Part shown: piece by piece, positions 1 to 10,939 of the stretch
Position numbering within the stretch: position 1 is the stretch's first letter
Layout: every line of letters starts with the position of its first letter
Source: Notamacropus eugenii
Taxonomy: Eukaryota > Chordata > Mammalia > Diprotodontia > Macropodidae
Reading direction: 5' to 3'
Assembly: GCF_028372415.1 (NCBI RefSeq)
Contig: NC_092875.1
Span: forward strand, 227,048,636-227,112,635
DNA: 64,000 nucleotides
Notes under the pieces: generated by a model
Told to the model about the DNA's origin: nothing
The model's database searches: none
What the model saw: the letters and a program-made list of their open reading frames with translations, nothing else
Position numbers and translations under genes: made by a program

Positions 1-180
1 TGAGTAGTTCTCAAAAGAGCATTATGTAGCACCATGTGAAAGAATACTCCAAACCAAGCCATCCTGATATTTTGTCTCATACTTAACAAATTATCAAAGA
101 TGACACACAATGGGAATAATCAATGTTGGAGGAATTGTGTAAAGTTAGGATCACCAATGCATTGTTGATGGATCCTATGT
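1..180 (+). mobile_element. L1 3' fragment, decayed
   Basis: The text reads like the far 3' part of L1 ORF2 and the adjoining UTR: a 'ttctcaaaag' start, an 'atgtgaaagaatactccaaa' block, then 'aatcaatgttggaggaattg' and 'aatgcattgttgatgga'. These blocks occur in this order in mammalian L1 3' regions. It probably continues to the left of the window. No open frame remains. Confidence 0.6.
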
Positions 181-304
181 TTTTGCAAATATTTCATTTT
201 CTTTCTGTCATTATAGATACTTTATGTTGATATAATAATCCCATTATCACAGAATTATCAAAATATTTTATGGAATATATTCATATTCCATTGATCTGCA
301 ATTC

Positions 305-450
305 ATGGTAATAGTGTATAAAGTAATAGACACAGAATCAGGAAGATTTGAGTCTGAGGCTGACCTCAGAAAATTATTTGCTGTGGGACATTTGGCAAGT
401 CCTTTAACTTCTAGGATCTTTGATTTCCTCATATGTAGAATAGGGATTAG
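305..450 (+). mobile_element. CORE-SINE (MIR-like) fragment
   Basis: It contains the CORE order: 'cagaatcaggaagatttgagt', a degenerate 'gggacatttggcaagtcctttaact', then 'gatttcctcatatgtagaata'. This matches the tRNA-derived half and CORE of MIR/Mar-type SINEs, with heavy divergence. Confidence 0.6.
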
Positions 451-564
451 TTGAGAATGAAACAAGGTAATATATGAAAAGTATATTGTAACTCTTAAAA
501 AGCTATATGATTTTAGCTATAATCTTTGGTGTTGTTAACATAATTTATACTTTTATAAAGATTT

Positions 565-690
565 CTGTGAGCTGAGAGGCTGAATAACTTGGTTATCTTG
601 ATAGATAATTTTGTCAGGGGTAAGGCTTAAACCCAAATATTCCCCAATTCAGGGCTCATATACTAGGCACTAAGCAATATTACTATTATT
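565..690 (-). mobile_element. CORE-SINE fragment, antisense
   Basis: Read on the minus strand it shows a diverged CORE, with remnants of the 'gaacccaggtc...ctgact...gtgctaagc' series around 620-670. It is too decayed to subtype. Confidence 0.35.
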
Positions 691-2544
691 AGAAAAATAT
701 TTATGTACATTAATGTACATGAATATTATTTGTTTAATTTATTTTGTTAATATATGATCCCTATTTATTTTTCCCTCTATATTGTAGTCACCTTTCAAAG
801 GTTCAAATGATTAGGTTAATAATAAATATTTTATTATAACAAACATATTATTTTATTATAATAAATATTTTATCTGAATTTGCCTAGAAATAAAGTGGTT
901 GGCATCACAAAGTCATCAGGAATGTGCTTTCAAGCACCACAAAATCATTATATCTAGCAGGTAACAACTTCATGGGGAACCAAAGTTGCAATACCAGCAT
1001 CAGTTGTTATTTCTTAGTGTTTAAAATGAAGTGTGTCATACGGAGGGATTAAAATAGGCTCAGTGGGGTTAAATTCATTGTGGAAAGTGATATTATTTCT
1101 GGCTTGGCTTTTTTTGTAAGTTGAATTTAAAACAAAAGCCAGTGACCAGCTGGGTTCCATCCTTTCCTATGATTGAACTGGGGGTTAGGGAGAATCCAAT
1201 CATTGCCCAAATTAATCTCATTTCTAGTCTTGCAGAACAGAGCCAATCTGTATCACATTTAAGTTTCTTAAGAATCTGTCATTTATCATATTGATTTTTA
1301 AGTCGAGTTACAGGTGCTATTTTTTCCTAAAACCTCTGACCTACACCTGAGATTTGCATAGCTGTCTAATATTTTCTCATCAGATGAAACTAATATCATC
1401 CCCAGGTTATTCAATTTACCTTATGTCTTTTCTACTTCATTTTCCAGAGATACAACATTGTTTTGCATCCTGTCTATCAAGTCTCCAACCATCTCTATAA
1501 ATGATTGACCTAAGCCTGAAGATGACAAAGATGAGGTTAAGATCTGAAACTGGCAAATTTTGGGGGACCATATAGAATTTGTCTGTGGGATAAGTTGGTA
1601 TTTCTCCACAATTTCATGTTTGGGTATAGTACCCTTGCTGTCTCCACACCAACAGAGGTAGAAATAGTTTACTTAATTTCAAGTGAGAATTGGCAGAAGA
1701 AAGATGTTGACAGGATCTTTTGAAAAATTCAACTTCTCATCAGTGGCACACCTAGACTTGAAAAGTCCAGTATGTAAAAGACTAAACTCAGGTCTCCAGC
1801 AGAGCACTCTAATTCTGAATTCTTAGTCTTGGCTTTACCTATTTCCCATTCAGTGATCTCCAGTTTCCAATAATTCCTGACTACTATTATGAAGTATTTA
1901 GTCACATTACTTTTAGTTCAGCATTTCCAGTAATTTTAGCAGCATCTTACAAAATTCTGCATTTAATATTCTTGAACCAAGTCCTCTGGAAGGTTATCAG
2001 AGATTTTATTGTTATGGCCATTACTATTAAGGGTATTATCATTTTCAACAACAGCTGGGCCAGAGGATTTCCTCCTCCCTCTTCCATCTGGTAATTTAGG
2101 CTTTGTTGGCTACAGAAAATACAGTGAAAATACAGACACCAATTATATTTCCTGATTCTAAACAGCAAAATCAAGATAAGCATGATGTAAATATAATGTC
2201 TCATTCAAAAATTTTCAGGCTACAATAAGCACCCAAATAAGCTGAATTTTTTAACTACCGAAGTATTCCTAGGCCTAGAGCCAGTTTCTCCATGGAGTGA
2301 GAGAGAGAGGTTAACCTAGAAGGAGATCAAATCAAAATCATAACATTCCAAGTAAAGTCTGAGATTTGACTAAGTCGGATTTGTCAAAGTATTTTTTGCA
2401 AAGAATAAGTCTTACCAGCCTTTTGCTTTTCAGTCAAGTGACCAAAAGTATGTAGTGAGTCAAAATCCTAATAAAGATGGACAGCAGACCTAAGGTTGTT
2501 TAGTAGTGAGATAAGCACAAGTGAAACACTGCTCCATAATAACA
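691..2544. other. No gene seen
   Basis: AT-rich sequence with stops in all frames. The reading frames present are short, uneven in composition and unlike any protein I recognise. No repeat could be named with confidence. Confidence 0.5.
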
Positions 2545-2805
2545 ACTTTTATTGTTATTGTTCAAGTATTTCAGACTCTTTTTGACTCCATTTCAGGTTT
2601 TCTTTGCAAAGATACTTGAGTGGTTTGCCATTTATTTCTCAAGTCATTTTATAGGTAAGGAACTGAGGTAAACACGGGTAAATGACTTGCCAAGGGACAC
2701 ATGTCTAGGTGTGAAGTCAAATCTCATCTCGTAGACATGAGTTTTCCTGACAATAGGCCAAACACTCCATCCACTAGAAACATCGGGGTTCAAATGGCCC
2801 CCAAG
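2545..2805 (-). mobile_element. Mar-1-type CORE-SINE with BovB/RTE-like tail
   Basis: On the plus strand it begins with the reverse complement of the tail ('ttgttcaagtatttcagact', 'ctttgcaaagatacttgagt', 'ggtttgccatttatttctc'). It runs through the CORE ('ataggtaaggaactgaggta', 'aaatgacttgccaagggaca') and ends with 'cactccatccacta', the reverse complement of the SINE head. It is almost full length. This head and tail combination is what marks the window as marsupial. Confidence 0.85.
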
Positions 2806-5008
2806 ATAAGAACTAATGCATTCAATAATCTCTTCTGTAGAAAAAGTCTTTCTGGAGTTTGGAAATTTTTTTATGAAAACTTCAACCTCAAATATTTTTC
2901 TTTCAGAATGCTATCTTTTTATGTATATTCCTTTCTGGACTGTCAATTTAACCTTATCTTTAATGACATTATTAGCTTGGTAATTTTATTTTTTCCTGCT
3001 TGGAATCACTTCTCATTTTCAGGAAATGTTCCATTCATCTTGTAAAACTCCAGATGTTGTAGAAAAATATTCCATCATTATTACCTCTTAGAATTAGTGT
3101 CAGTCTTCCGTAGTAGTCTAAGTATATAGATATAAAACCAACATTTCAGATTATTTTTCCCAAGTTTATATAGTCTTTGAACCTAAACAATGAAGAAAAA
3201 CCATCTAAAGACAATTGTACAAGTTGCCTGTAAGTAACCATTTCCCTTATCTTCTCTTGGTGTCATACCACAAAAATGCACTGAGGAAAAATCTTTTAAA
3301 ACTGACACCTGATGATGTAAATTTGATAGAAATTGAATTATAATTGCATAGGAGTGATAATTTTTCTATCAGAGTGATATTTATATTCACACTGCAGTAC
3401 TTAACATTGATTGCTAAGTGTTGCCCTTTCCTAACAACAAGACAAATTTTTCATCATTGCATAAAAAACTATCATTAAGAATGAAAGGGCTGAACCAATT
3501 GACAACTTGAATAATGCTGCAAATCAAAGAATTCTTGTCCCTCTGTTAAGATATAGGTGGTAGTAATGGTTGATCTATGTACATTAACCGACAAATACTT
3601 CACTTGTCTGTACAAATGGAAAAAAGAATGACAAACCTTTTCTCTTGTTCATTTAAAAGAAATGATTTGTCTTCCTAAAGATTCACTCAATAGACCTGAA
3701 AGTCATCCTTATTTCCTGGGTCTTCAACTCTTTGATTATTTTGGTTGTTTTCCTTTTATGCCTTTTCATCTCTGGGAAAACACAGATTGTTCATTATATT
3801 TCATGTTGTCTCCACAATAATACAAATAACTAATTTTATCAGGAAGAGTTCTTGAAAACTTTTGAAAAGTACATGCGTGTATATTTAATAGCTTAAAATC
3901 AGACATTCTAAGGATTAGGTCATATAAAACAAAGTCTCCCTGTTCAAAGATAAGGGGAAAATTGGTTTCATTTTCTATAGGTGACCTCAGATCAATCCAA
4001 TATTGATTAAAGGCCACTTTGGTCCAAAAGAGAAAAAAGAAACGAGAAAGAAAAGAAAAAAGAAATATTGACTTCTCTCTTGGGTCTTCCAGAGTCATTT
4101 TTTTTTCCTTTCATAAGAGATAACAAATGAATATTTATTCTTTGGAGAATAGATGCAAAAGTCTCCTTTTGTAGCTTTTTTCGATTTTATTTAATATTTT
4201 GAAAAGGGAAAGGGTTGAGGTACAAAAAAGTGTGCCCTAATAGTTTCCATATTCTCTTTGCTACATGGCCAATAAAAGCACTATAATTATATTAGCAGCA
4301 ATAGCAATAAATTCTGATATTGTATCATATAATGATGAAATCTCTCATATCATTCCATCAGAATAACTAATAAAACTGCTGCCTAAAGCTTTTAAAGGGA
4401 AGGTATGAATTATATGCTAAGTGGAAAGGCTTTGTTGTTTTTTTTTTACTAAGAAACTTGAATCATTCTGAAATGATTGCCTCAGTTTTCCCTCCTTATT
4501 TTTTCATCTTTCTTAAGTGATTTTTAGAGTGGAGAAGAAACATGAAAAATGAACTCTTTCAGAATTTTCTTCTTTAGGAGAAAAAATACTTCTTTTATCC
4601 TATTGCTTATCTCAAAACCATCCCCAGCTGGCTTGGACAATGGGAAAAAAATAAAAAGACACCTACATTATCCATAAGAAAGTGAGTATTTCAGATGAGT
4701 GTTTCAAATTGTCCTTTCCTGAAGTAGAGCTCATCTCATCTTTCAGTCTTGAGTTGCAAAGGAAGAAATGCCTTTTCTCCTTCATGTGACTCTGTCCCTT
4801 TACACCTCTTTTTTATACATAGTCAATATGTATCTATCCATATATCTGTCTGTCTGTCTGTCTAGTTATCTCCTATCTATATCTATAGATGTATAAATAT
4901 AGACATAGATTTACTTAGATCAATTCATATCTATGTAAATTAATCTATATTCATGACACAGAGTTTTAGGGTTAGAAAAGAGCATAATGACTTGCTAGTA
5001 TAAACCTA
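2806..5008. other. No gene seen; small microsatellite
   Basis: No recognisable coding sequence. A TCTG/TATC-type microsatellite lies at about 4835-4960. Open frames here (for example 3766-4098 on the minus strand) are made of poly-Lys/Phe low-complexity stretches and are not convincing genes. Confidence 0.5.
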
Positions 5009-5510
5009 TGTAATGGGAGTTAAAAATCTTCCTTGTCCATTGATAGACCTCAGGTGGAGCTATTGAGGGAGGCTTGATTATGGGAGGCTTGTTTTCTATG
5101 AAGGCTCACATCTTTTGCTAATTGCTAATGAGACACTGGGTCATGAGGGGCCGTGCCCTCTGGCTCTGAAAAGAATATATATACTCCAAGGGGAGGTTTT
5201 GCTTTGGGGTTTAGTTTTGGAAGAAGATTTATATGCCAGATGAGACTGTGGAAAGCCACTAAGGAGACCCTGGCTTTGAAAACCGAGATATTGGTGCTTC
5301 CCTCTCTGGTAATTATGTATGTATGTAATGGTCAGACAATTGCAAGCCTGTCTGTTGGTCTTTATTTCTTTTCTTGTATTTTTCTCTATTGGTGAATGAC
5401 ATATGTGCTTTATTAAACATCTCAAAAGTGGCCTTTAATTTTAGAAAAGCAGATCAAAGAACCCATAATAGTAGCCCTGCCCCAGGTATGTTGGGGTGCT
5501 TACTGTTACA
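5009..5510 (+). mobile_element. Solo LTR, family 2 (endogenous retrovirus)
   Basis: The element starts with TGTAATGG and ends with TTACA. It is flanked by imperfect 5-bp repeats (accta at 5004-5008, acata at 5511-5515). The same sequence recurs inverted at 24671-25143, with matching blocks such as 'gttggtgcttccctctctgg', 'gtatttttctctattggtga' and 'agaaaagcag'. Length, TG...CA termini and 5-bp flanks fit a solo LTR. No gag, pol or env lies beside it. Its first bases match LTR family 1 in this window, so the two may be related. Confidence 0.65.
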
Positions 5511-5524
5511 ACATATCATGTGAT

Positions 5525-5665
5525 GATCTTCATTATTAGATGAAGAAACTGAAGCCAGAAATGTGAAATATCTTGTCTCCACAAACACCTCTAATTATTT
5601 AAAACTAAAAATTTCATATCTTGACTCCTAGTCTGCTCTTCTTTTCCACTAAACTATACTTATCT
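5525..5665 (-). mobile_element. MIR-like CORE-SINE, antisense
   Basis: It shows 'gatgaagaaactgaagccag', a degenerate 'aatatcttgtctcca', then 'tcttgactcctagtctgctc' and 'tttccactaaac', the antisense order of MIR. Confidence 0.6.
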
Positions 5666-5891
5666 CCTTTACCTGATTAGCATTTAAAACTGCTATTTTA
5701 ACAGACACTAGCCCTGCAGATGCAATATTAATGATTATTTTTTTTATTAAAATGTGGAAGTATTAAGGGGAAATGATTTAAATACCTGAAATTTTTACAT
5801 GATTTTTTTCTACTTCTCTGCCATGCTCCCATCTATGTCTTCATATAAGCACAGTAGTTTCTTCATAATAGTGTCATGATATATTACAGAC

Positions 5892-6171
5892 CACAGGTGT
5901 CAAATATGTAGCATATAGCCCACAACACCCTCAAGTGCAGCACATATCACATTAAAATATAGTTCCTTCCTAATTTTAACATATTGTTGTATTTACAAGA
6001 AATATATATGTGTATATATATGTGTGTGTGTGTACGTATATACGTATATGTATACATACACATATATTTAGATACATAAACACAAGTGTTTTTCTAAATC
6101 TATATGCATCCCACAGGGATATAGATGGATGATTTAGTTACACCCTTTTCTATTTGAGTTGGACAACACTA
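5892..6171 (+). mobile_element. hAT-like short DNA transposon (MITE)
   Basis: The terminal inverted repeats are 'cacaggtgtcaaat' at the left and 'atttgagttggacaacacta' at the right, resembling a CAGNGGTGTCAAACTC-type hAT end. The 8-bp flanks ttacagac (5884-5891) and ttgtagac (6172-6179) match at 6 of 8 positions, the target-site length of hAT elements. A TA/TG microsatellite has grown inside at about 6002-6062. It encodes no transposase. A second copy lies at 7197-7362. Confidence 0.6.
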
Positions 6172-6658
6172 TTGTAGACTACCTGATAGAAATGGTAGCC
6201 CCTAACATACTGCTAAAATCATGAGCTCTGGCAGAAATCTGCCTTTGCCCACCTTTCTAGCATAATGGTGAGATTTGATGATTTATTCAACCAAGTCAAT
6301 CTATCTCACTTAAAGAAATGATACCATGGTACCTTAACAAAGTGGAAGCATGTAATCTTAATCATAGACTTTAGTTTCAGTCAAATGATGATAGGTTTTA
6401 GGCTAAGTGCAAAAACAATTCTTGGAAGTGGAATGAGAGTGCAAAGAGATTATACTTACATAGCCTGAAAAAAACTGATCACATCCTACAGGTGAAGCAT
6501 AAATTATCAAACTCATTAGAACCAGAATCATTAAAGTGATTAGAGCAAGGACTTAGCTTTGGCCTTGGCCTAGGTCTCTTCCTAACCCATTTTGATGGGA
6601 CAAGGAACTTTTCAGTTGTGAAGGATATAGAGGATGTTGCATTTCCTGTCTTCCCATT

Positions 6659-7078
6659 TGTAGTGCCAATGCAATATTCACAGCACCTATGATGGCCATA
6701 AATACCCCAAGCACTTCAGAATCATGAAATACAACAGACTTTCCACATAGAAAATAGAACCAAAACATTTATTCAGACATCAGAAAGCCAAAACTATCAT
6801 AGTAACAAAATTCTATACACAATAACAATGCAGAAAACAGTTTTATCCCCAAACCTTCCACCTGCTAGCATCGTTCCTGTCCCCAACTGCTCTCCTGACC
6901 AACTTCCTCTCAGCCTAGCTCTAGCTCTGACTCTTCTTGTTCCATTCTTCCTGTTCCACACATTCAGCAAGCTCCTCCCACCACAGACTCCATGCTATTC
7001 AGACTTCCGTGTGACCCAGGCAGGTCACATGGGCCTATTAAGAATGGGAAAGATCTCCCCATTTAAATGACCATTACA
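6659..7078 (-). mobile_element. Solo LTR, family 1 (endogenous retrovirus)
   Basis: Reverse complement of a sequence that opens TGTAATGG and closes CACTACA. The 5-bp flanks are ccatt (6654-6658) and ctatt (7079-7083), one mismatch. It aligns along its length with the copies at 15334-15793, 26939-27378 and 45478-45936. A polyadenylation-like 'gaataaatgttttggttct' (read on the minus strand) sits in the same place in the copies. No internal retroviral sequence adjoins it, so it is a solo LTR left by recombination. Confidence 0.75.
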
Positions 7079-7196
7079 CTATTGTCATTCTAATAACATC
7101 CTCGGATCAACTTACAGGAATGTCTTTATTCAGAGCTAAGTATAACAGGGATGTATTATATCCATTTCTCCACAAATTACCCAGCAAACATGCCAT

Positions 7197-7362
7197 AGCG
7201 GAGGTGTCAACTCCCAGATTGTAGGCTTAACCAGATTAAAAGATAATATGGAAGTGTTTAAGAAATTGAATAAAAATACAAAACAATATAGATAATGTCA
7301 ATTTGTGGTTTTCTGAGTCAATATGCAGCCTGCAACAACTGGAGTTTGATAACAATGAACTA
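7197..7362 (+). mobile_element. hAT-like MITE, second copy
   Basis: It starts near 'ggaggtgtcaactcc' and ends at 'ggagtttgataacaatg', the same inverted-end theme as 5892-6171. The inside ('aaccagattaaaagataata', 'gataatgtcaatttgtggtt', 'agtcaatatgcagcc') corresponds to the body of this family. I could not find a convincing target-site duplication. Confidence 0.55.
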
Positions 7363-7797
7363 TACTATTACTAAAGGGAATTTTCTGAGTACATCAAGAA
7401 TAGGGGAAAAAAATAACTTTTAGATCCCAATAATTGCAAGTCACCCGTTTGCTACATGCTCTCTAAGTTTGAGCCCATTTTCCCCTATACTATATATTTA
7501 CTTGTGAGAGAGTGTGTCTTAACTTTTGGGTGGAAGGCATGTAGTTTTGCAAAATACTATTCTTACTTCAGTGTTTTACTAAATACTTTTTTTGTTTTTT
7601 ACAGATATGCCAGATTTCTTTAATTTTTCAGAGATTTCAAATCAAACCCTTATTGTCATTATACAAGATTGTATGTTTGTTTAAAAAAAAATGCAGGGTC
7701 AGACTTAAACCACGTGGGATATAATTTAATCTTAGAATCCGTAATTTTACGAAGAAAAGTAGTTTGGCAAATCTACTTCTGGCTCCTGTGAGATTTT

Positions 7798-7801
<4 letters not shown>

Positions 7802-7851
<50 letters not shown>
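7802..7851. repeat. (GT)n microsatellite
   Basis: About 25 uninterrupted GT units. Confidence 0.98.
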
Positions 7852-7853
<2 letters not shown>

Positions 7854-7929
7854 TGGAGGCTTTCAGGTGGACCAAAATGAGACATAGAATCTGTTATTTT
7901 CTTTAATAAAAACCCAATATCTCCAAAGC

Positions 7930-8135
7930 AATGTGGCACATTGGAAGTGCTCAGGGATCCACAGACAAGGGACCTGCATTTGATTCCAAACTGACCCTGC
8001 ATGTGAACTCTTTCACCTGTGTGACCTTAGACAAGTCTTTGAACCTCTCCAGGCCTCAGCTACCTCATCTGTAAAATGAGATCAATAGATTAGATGACTT
8101 CTGGGGACTATTTCAGCTCTAAATCTCCTTCTCAG
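7930..8135 (+). mobile_element. MIR-like CORE-SINE, 'agatgac...cagctctaaatc' tail type
   Basis: The head (near 'gtggcacattggaagtgctc'), the box B-like 'tttgattccaaactg', the CORE ('aggcctcagctacctcatct', 'gtaaaatgag') and the tail ('attagatgacttctgggg', 'tttcagctctaaatctcc') are all in order. The same tail type appears antisense at 25935, 49505, 49725 and 58400. Confidence 0.75.
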
Positions 8136-8416
8136 TATAGGTGAAGTTTCAGATTATCACAATTTCTTTCACTTTTTGATAATCTTTTTGTAGAGACTTG
8201 GCAGATGTCAGAATATAACTTACTCATATACTTGTGCCCAAGTAATCTTTCATACAGAGAAAAATAAAAACAAGCAGAAATTTCCTTTCACCTAAAAAAA
8301 TGTTCTAGATGACTAGTCCTTCAATTGATTCTCTGAAAAAAAAGACAAAAAAAAATAAAAACCCAAGCACAAATATAAATGTGTCCATTCTAATAATTTG
8401 GAATGGGCAGGAGTGT

Positions 8417-8512
8417 TTTTTTCTTTCTTTTCTTTTTTCTTTCTTTCCTTCTTTCCTTCTTTCTTTTCTTTCCTTCCCTTCCTTCCTTCCTTTCTTCTTT
8501 CCTTTCTTTATT
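8417..8512. repeat. Polypyrimidine (CTTT/CCTT)n tract
   Basis: About 95 bases of almost pure T and C on the plus strand, made of cttt, cctt and ccttc units. The Phe/Ser-rich reading frames across it are a by-product. Confidence 0.95.
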
Positions 8513-8987
8513 TTTCAACAAATACCATGTTGACCTACTCACTTATTAGCAGTTTTCTATATTTTTCTATGTATGTCCTATCTTATAGCCCTTCCCACCA
8601 GAAAATCTTCGTAGGCAACATAGACAGACAGTCTTTAACTTGGAAACTGAGGACATGATTTTTTGTGTGTGTTTTTTCTTGTTTTGTTTTCCTTTGACCA
8701 TTGACTTAGTTTCATTCTCCTGAAATACTATATAAGCTGAACATTTATTTTTTTTCAGTTGTTTTTCCTTGTTTGGTTGCTGTCTTTGTTCTTTAAAATA
8801 ATTCATTACACTTTCATGGTAAAGTTTTTTCATTTTACTGTGATCCTTTTTGTCCTTCATTCCACATCTCTGAGACACATTATGTGTAACTACTCCATGA
8901 TTTGAACCTGACTCCTACAGCCTATTTTCTTACTTTAGAAAAACATAGAATACATATTTTACTGTAAGAGGAATCAAAATATCCTCT

Positions 8988-9865
8988 TCATAGATTCACA
9001 TTGCTATACTGGGAAATATGCAGACTAGTGTTGCTGACTTCAGTGAAGACTAGTTATATGAGGCAGGGAGTAACCACATCCTTGGCCTTCATGGTCTCTA
9101 TGAGATTTTCTTGTGTGGTATCTGTAGGCTGATTTGATCCATACTTGTCATGATGGACTCTGAGGCTAGAGTCTGAATAGGAGAACTGTTGTGCAATATA
9201 GTGTCTATGAAATACTGTTTGTATGACTCCATTACCTTCTGCTCCAAATATTCATTCAGAACAACATCTGAAAGAGGCTTCTGAAGTGTTATAATACTTT
9301 TGTCCTTGATGCTTCTCCAGTAAGATTGGCGTCTTTTAAGAAGTTTACAAGGCAAATCACTCAATTGAGTTGAAATAAATTCTTCCATAGGCAAAGGAAT
9401 TTCTGAAGATTTCAATAGTGGGCCAAATTCAAAGCTTCTCTCCAAGATAGAATATGTTGCAGCTAAGGTGATGGGCATGCCCTAGTCCCCCACATTGTAT
9501 AAATCATAATTCTTGTAAATATTTTTACAGGAAAGGAGAACCAAATAGACTTCTCTGCTTGTACTGGAGTCTCCATAGACTTCAATCCCAGCAGAAGCTT
9601 GCCATCCAAGCAGAGTACTGTGACTTGATTCCAGAATTGTCACTTTTTGTTTCCTGATGTGTTGACTTTCTCTTGAATGAATTGAAGAAATAAAATCCCC
9701 AGTGAAGAATTTTGTCTTGTGCTTCATCTGCAGATGAACAGGGGACAAAATGATAGAGTTCATATCACATTGCCTTTTCTCAGCAATCTGTTCATCACTA
9801 GGAGCATAAGGCAGGTGATCATCTAACCAGTAAGCAATTCCAAAGATATATGGTTCTGAAAGTAT
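8988..9865 (-). pseudogene. TASL: TASL (CXorf21)-like pseudogene
   Basis: Conceptual translation follows mammalian TASL, a lysosomal adaptor of about 300 residues that binds SLC15A4 and recruits IRF5 downstream of endosomal TLRs. Recognised landmarks are 'FISSIHSRESQH' (minus strand, about 9690), 'FEFGPLLKSSEIPLP' (about 9400), 'VLNEYLEQKV' (about 9240) and 'ESIMTSMDQISLQ' (about 9150). The IRF5-recruiting pLxIS-type motif reads SLHIS at 9012-9026, followed by QYSNVN and a stop at 8988-8990. The gene is broken in several places: the expected start codon is ATA (9863-9865); an in-frame TAG sits at 9482-9484; a frameshift near 9100-9115 takes the reading frame to a stop at 9098-9100; and a TAA at 9054-9056 interrupts the restored frame. 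About 292 codons are covered, close to full length. No poly(A) tract follows the stop. A pyrimidine run ending in AG lies directly before the lost start, which fits an unspliced genomic copy better than a retrocopy. It could be the lost ortholog or a duplicate. Confidence 0.85.
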
Positions 9866-9877
9866 TCCTGGAAAGAG

Positions 9878-9935
9878 CTGTAGCTATATGATTCTAAGCA
9901 AATGACTTATTCTTTCTGAGTCTCAGGTTCCACGA
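9878..9935 (+). mobile_element. CORE-SINE scrap upstream of the TASL copy
   Basis: 'tagctatatgattctaagca', 'aatgacttattctttctgag' and 'tctcaggttcc' match the CORE of a MIR-like SINE. It lies just before the lost start codon of the TASL pseudogene, so in an unspliced gene it would be in the intron. Confidence 0.5.
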
Positions 9936-10065
9936 TGTCTTACAGCTCCCGAGGCATGGCAGAAACACAACAATTGATCATGGAGACAAAAAGTTCACTT
10001 GCTCTTTTTTGACTAAAATGTTTGCAAAGACTCTTTGACTTGAACTTTTGATTTTATGGGGGAGG

Positions 10066-10120
10066 CTTATTGTTGGTTAGTCTTTCAGTCATGTCCAACT
10101 CTTTGTGTTCTTCAATTCTG
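10066..10120 (-). mobile_element. Mar-1 SINE tail fragment
   Basis: 'tgttggttagtctttcagtc' and 'atgtccaactctttgtg' are the antisense BovB/RTE-like tail of Mar-1 SINEs. The rest of the SINE is absent. Confidence 0.6.
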
Positions 10121-10939
10121 TGTGTGCTTTTTCACACTGTAGCCATGGGCATCTACCTCAGCATCACACCAGCTGTCCCAGACTCTTCTACGGCCACCTA
10201 TGCCTCCTGTATAACATTAGTAAACATTCTTTCCTAAAAGTTGTTTAAGGCTTGATTTTAAAAAAAAAAAAATATTCTTTTGGGGGTGGGGAGCAGAGCC
10301 AAGATGGCAGAGTAGAAAGACAGACCTGTAGAAGCTCCCCACCATAGCCCATAAAATGCCTGTAAAAAATGACTCTAAACAAATTCTAGAGCAGCAGAAG
10401 CCAGAAAACAACAGAGTGAAAGAGATGTCCAGCCCAAGACAGCCTGGAAGGCTGAGAGGAAAGATCTATTGCACCTGTGTGGAGCAGGGTACAGCTCAGA
10501 GTGGGTCAGGCAGTGCAGCAGGGAAAGGACTGGGAACAGGCTTCAGGGCGCCACCAGCAGCAGCTGGATGAGAAGGGAACATTGTCTGGACCTGCCAGCA
10601 GCAGCCACTGCAGAAGCAGCATCAATTTTTGGAGCCCTCCACCTAAAGACCCTGGGGGAACTCAGTCACTGATCTGTATCTGAGCCCTGAGTGGCTCTCC
10701 TGGGTTGAGGAAGAATGCCGGCAGTGGAGCTGGTGGAGCCTCTAGAGAGGGAAACCTGTAGGCAGATCCTGGGCAGAACAGAGTGCCTATGGTTGCTCTC
10801 AGACTAGAGTGCAGGCTAGGAGAGAAGTAAACTCCTCTCCCTCGATTGTGCTACCTTGGAGGAACTGATAACTTACAGGCCCCCAGAGTATACCCTCCTT
10901 GTGACAAAGGACTCAAAAGTCAAGTAACTGACTGGGAAA

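Noticed and set aside
3766..4098. 110-codon minus-strand frame
   Set aside because: Low-complexity Phe/Ser/Lys runs, no similarity I recognise and no supporting context.
8567..8878. 103-codon Lys-rich minus-strand frame downstream of the TASL copy
   Set aside because: It would lie in the 3' UTR region of TASL; its composition follows an A-rich strand and nothing links it to a known protein.
10356..10683. Overlapping plus-strand frames rich in Ala, Ser and Gln
   Set aside because: They lie in the HAL1 5' region, where CAG-rich text opens several frames; none is conserved between copies.
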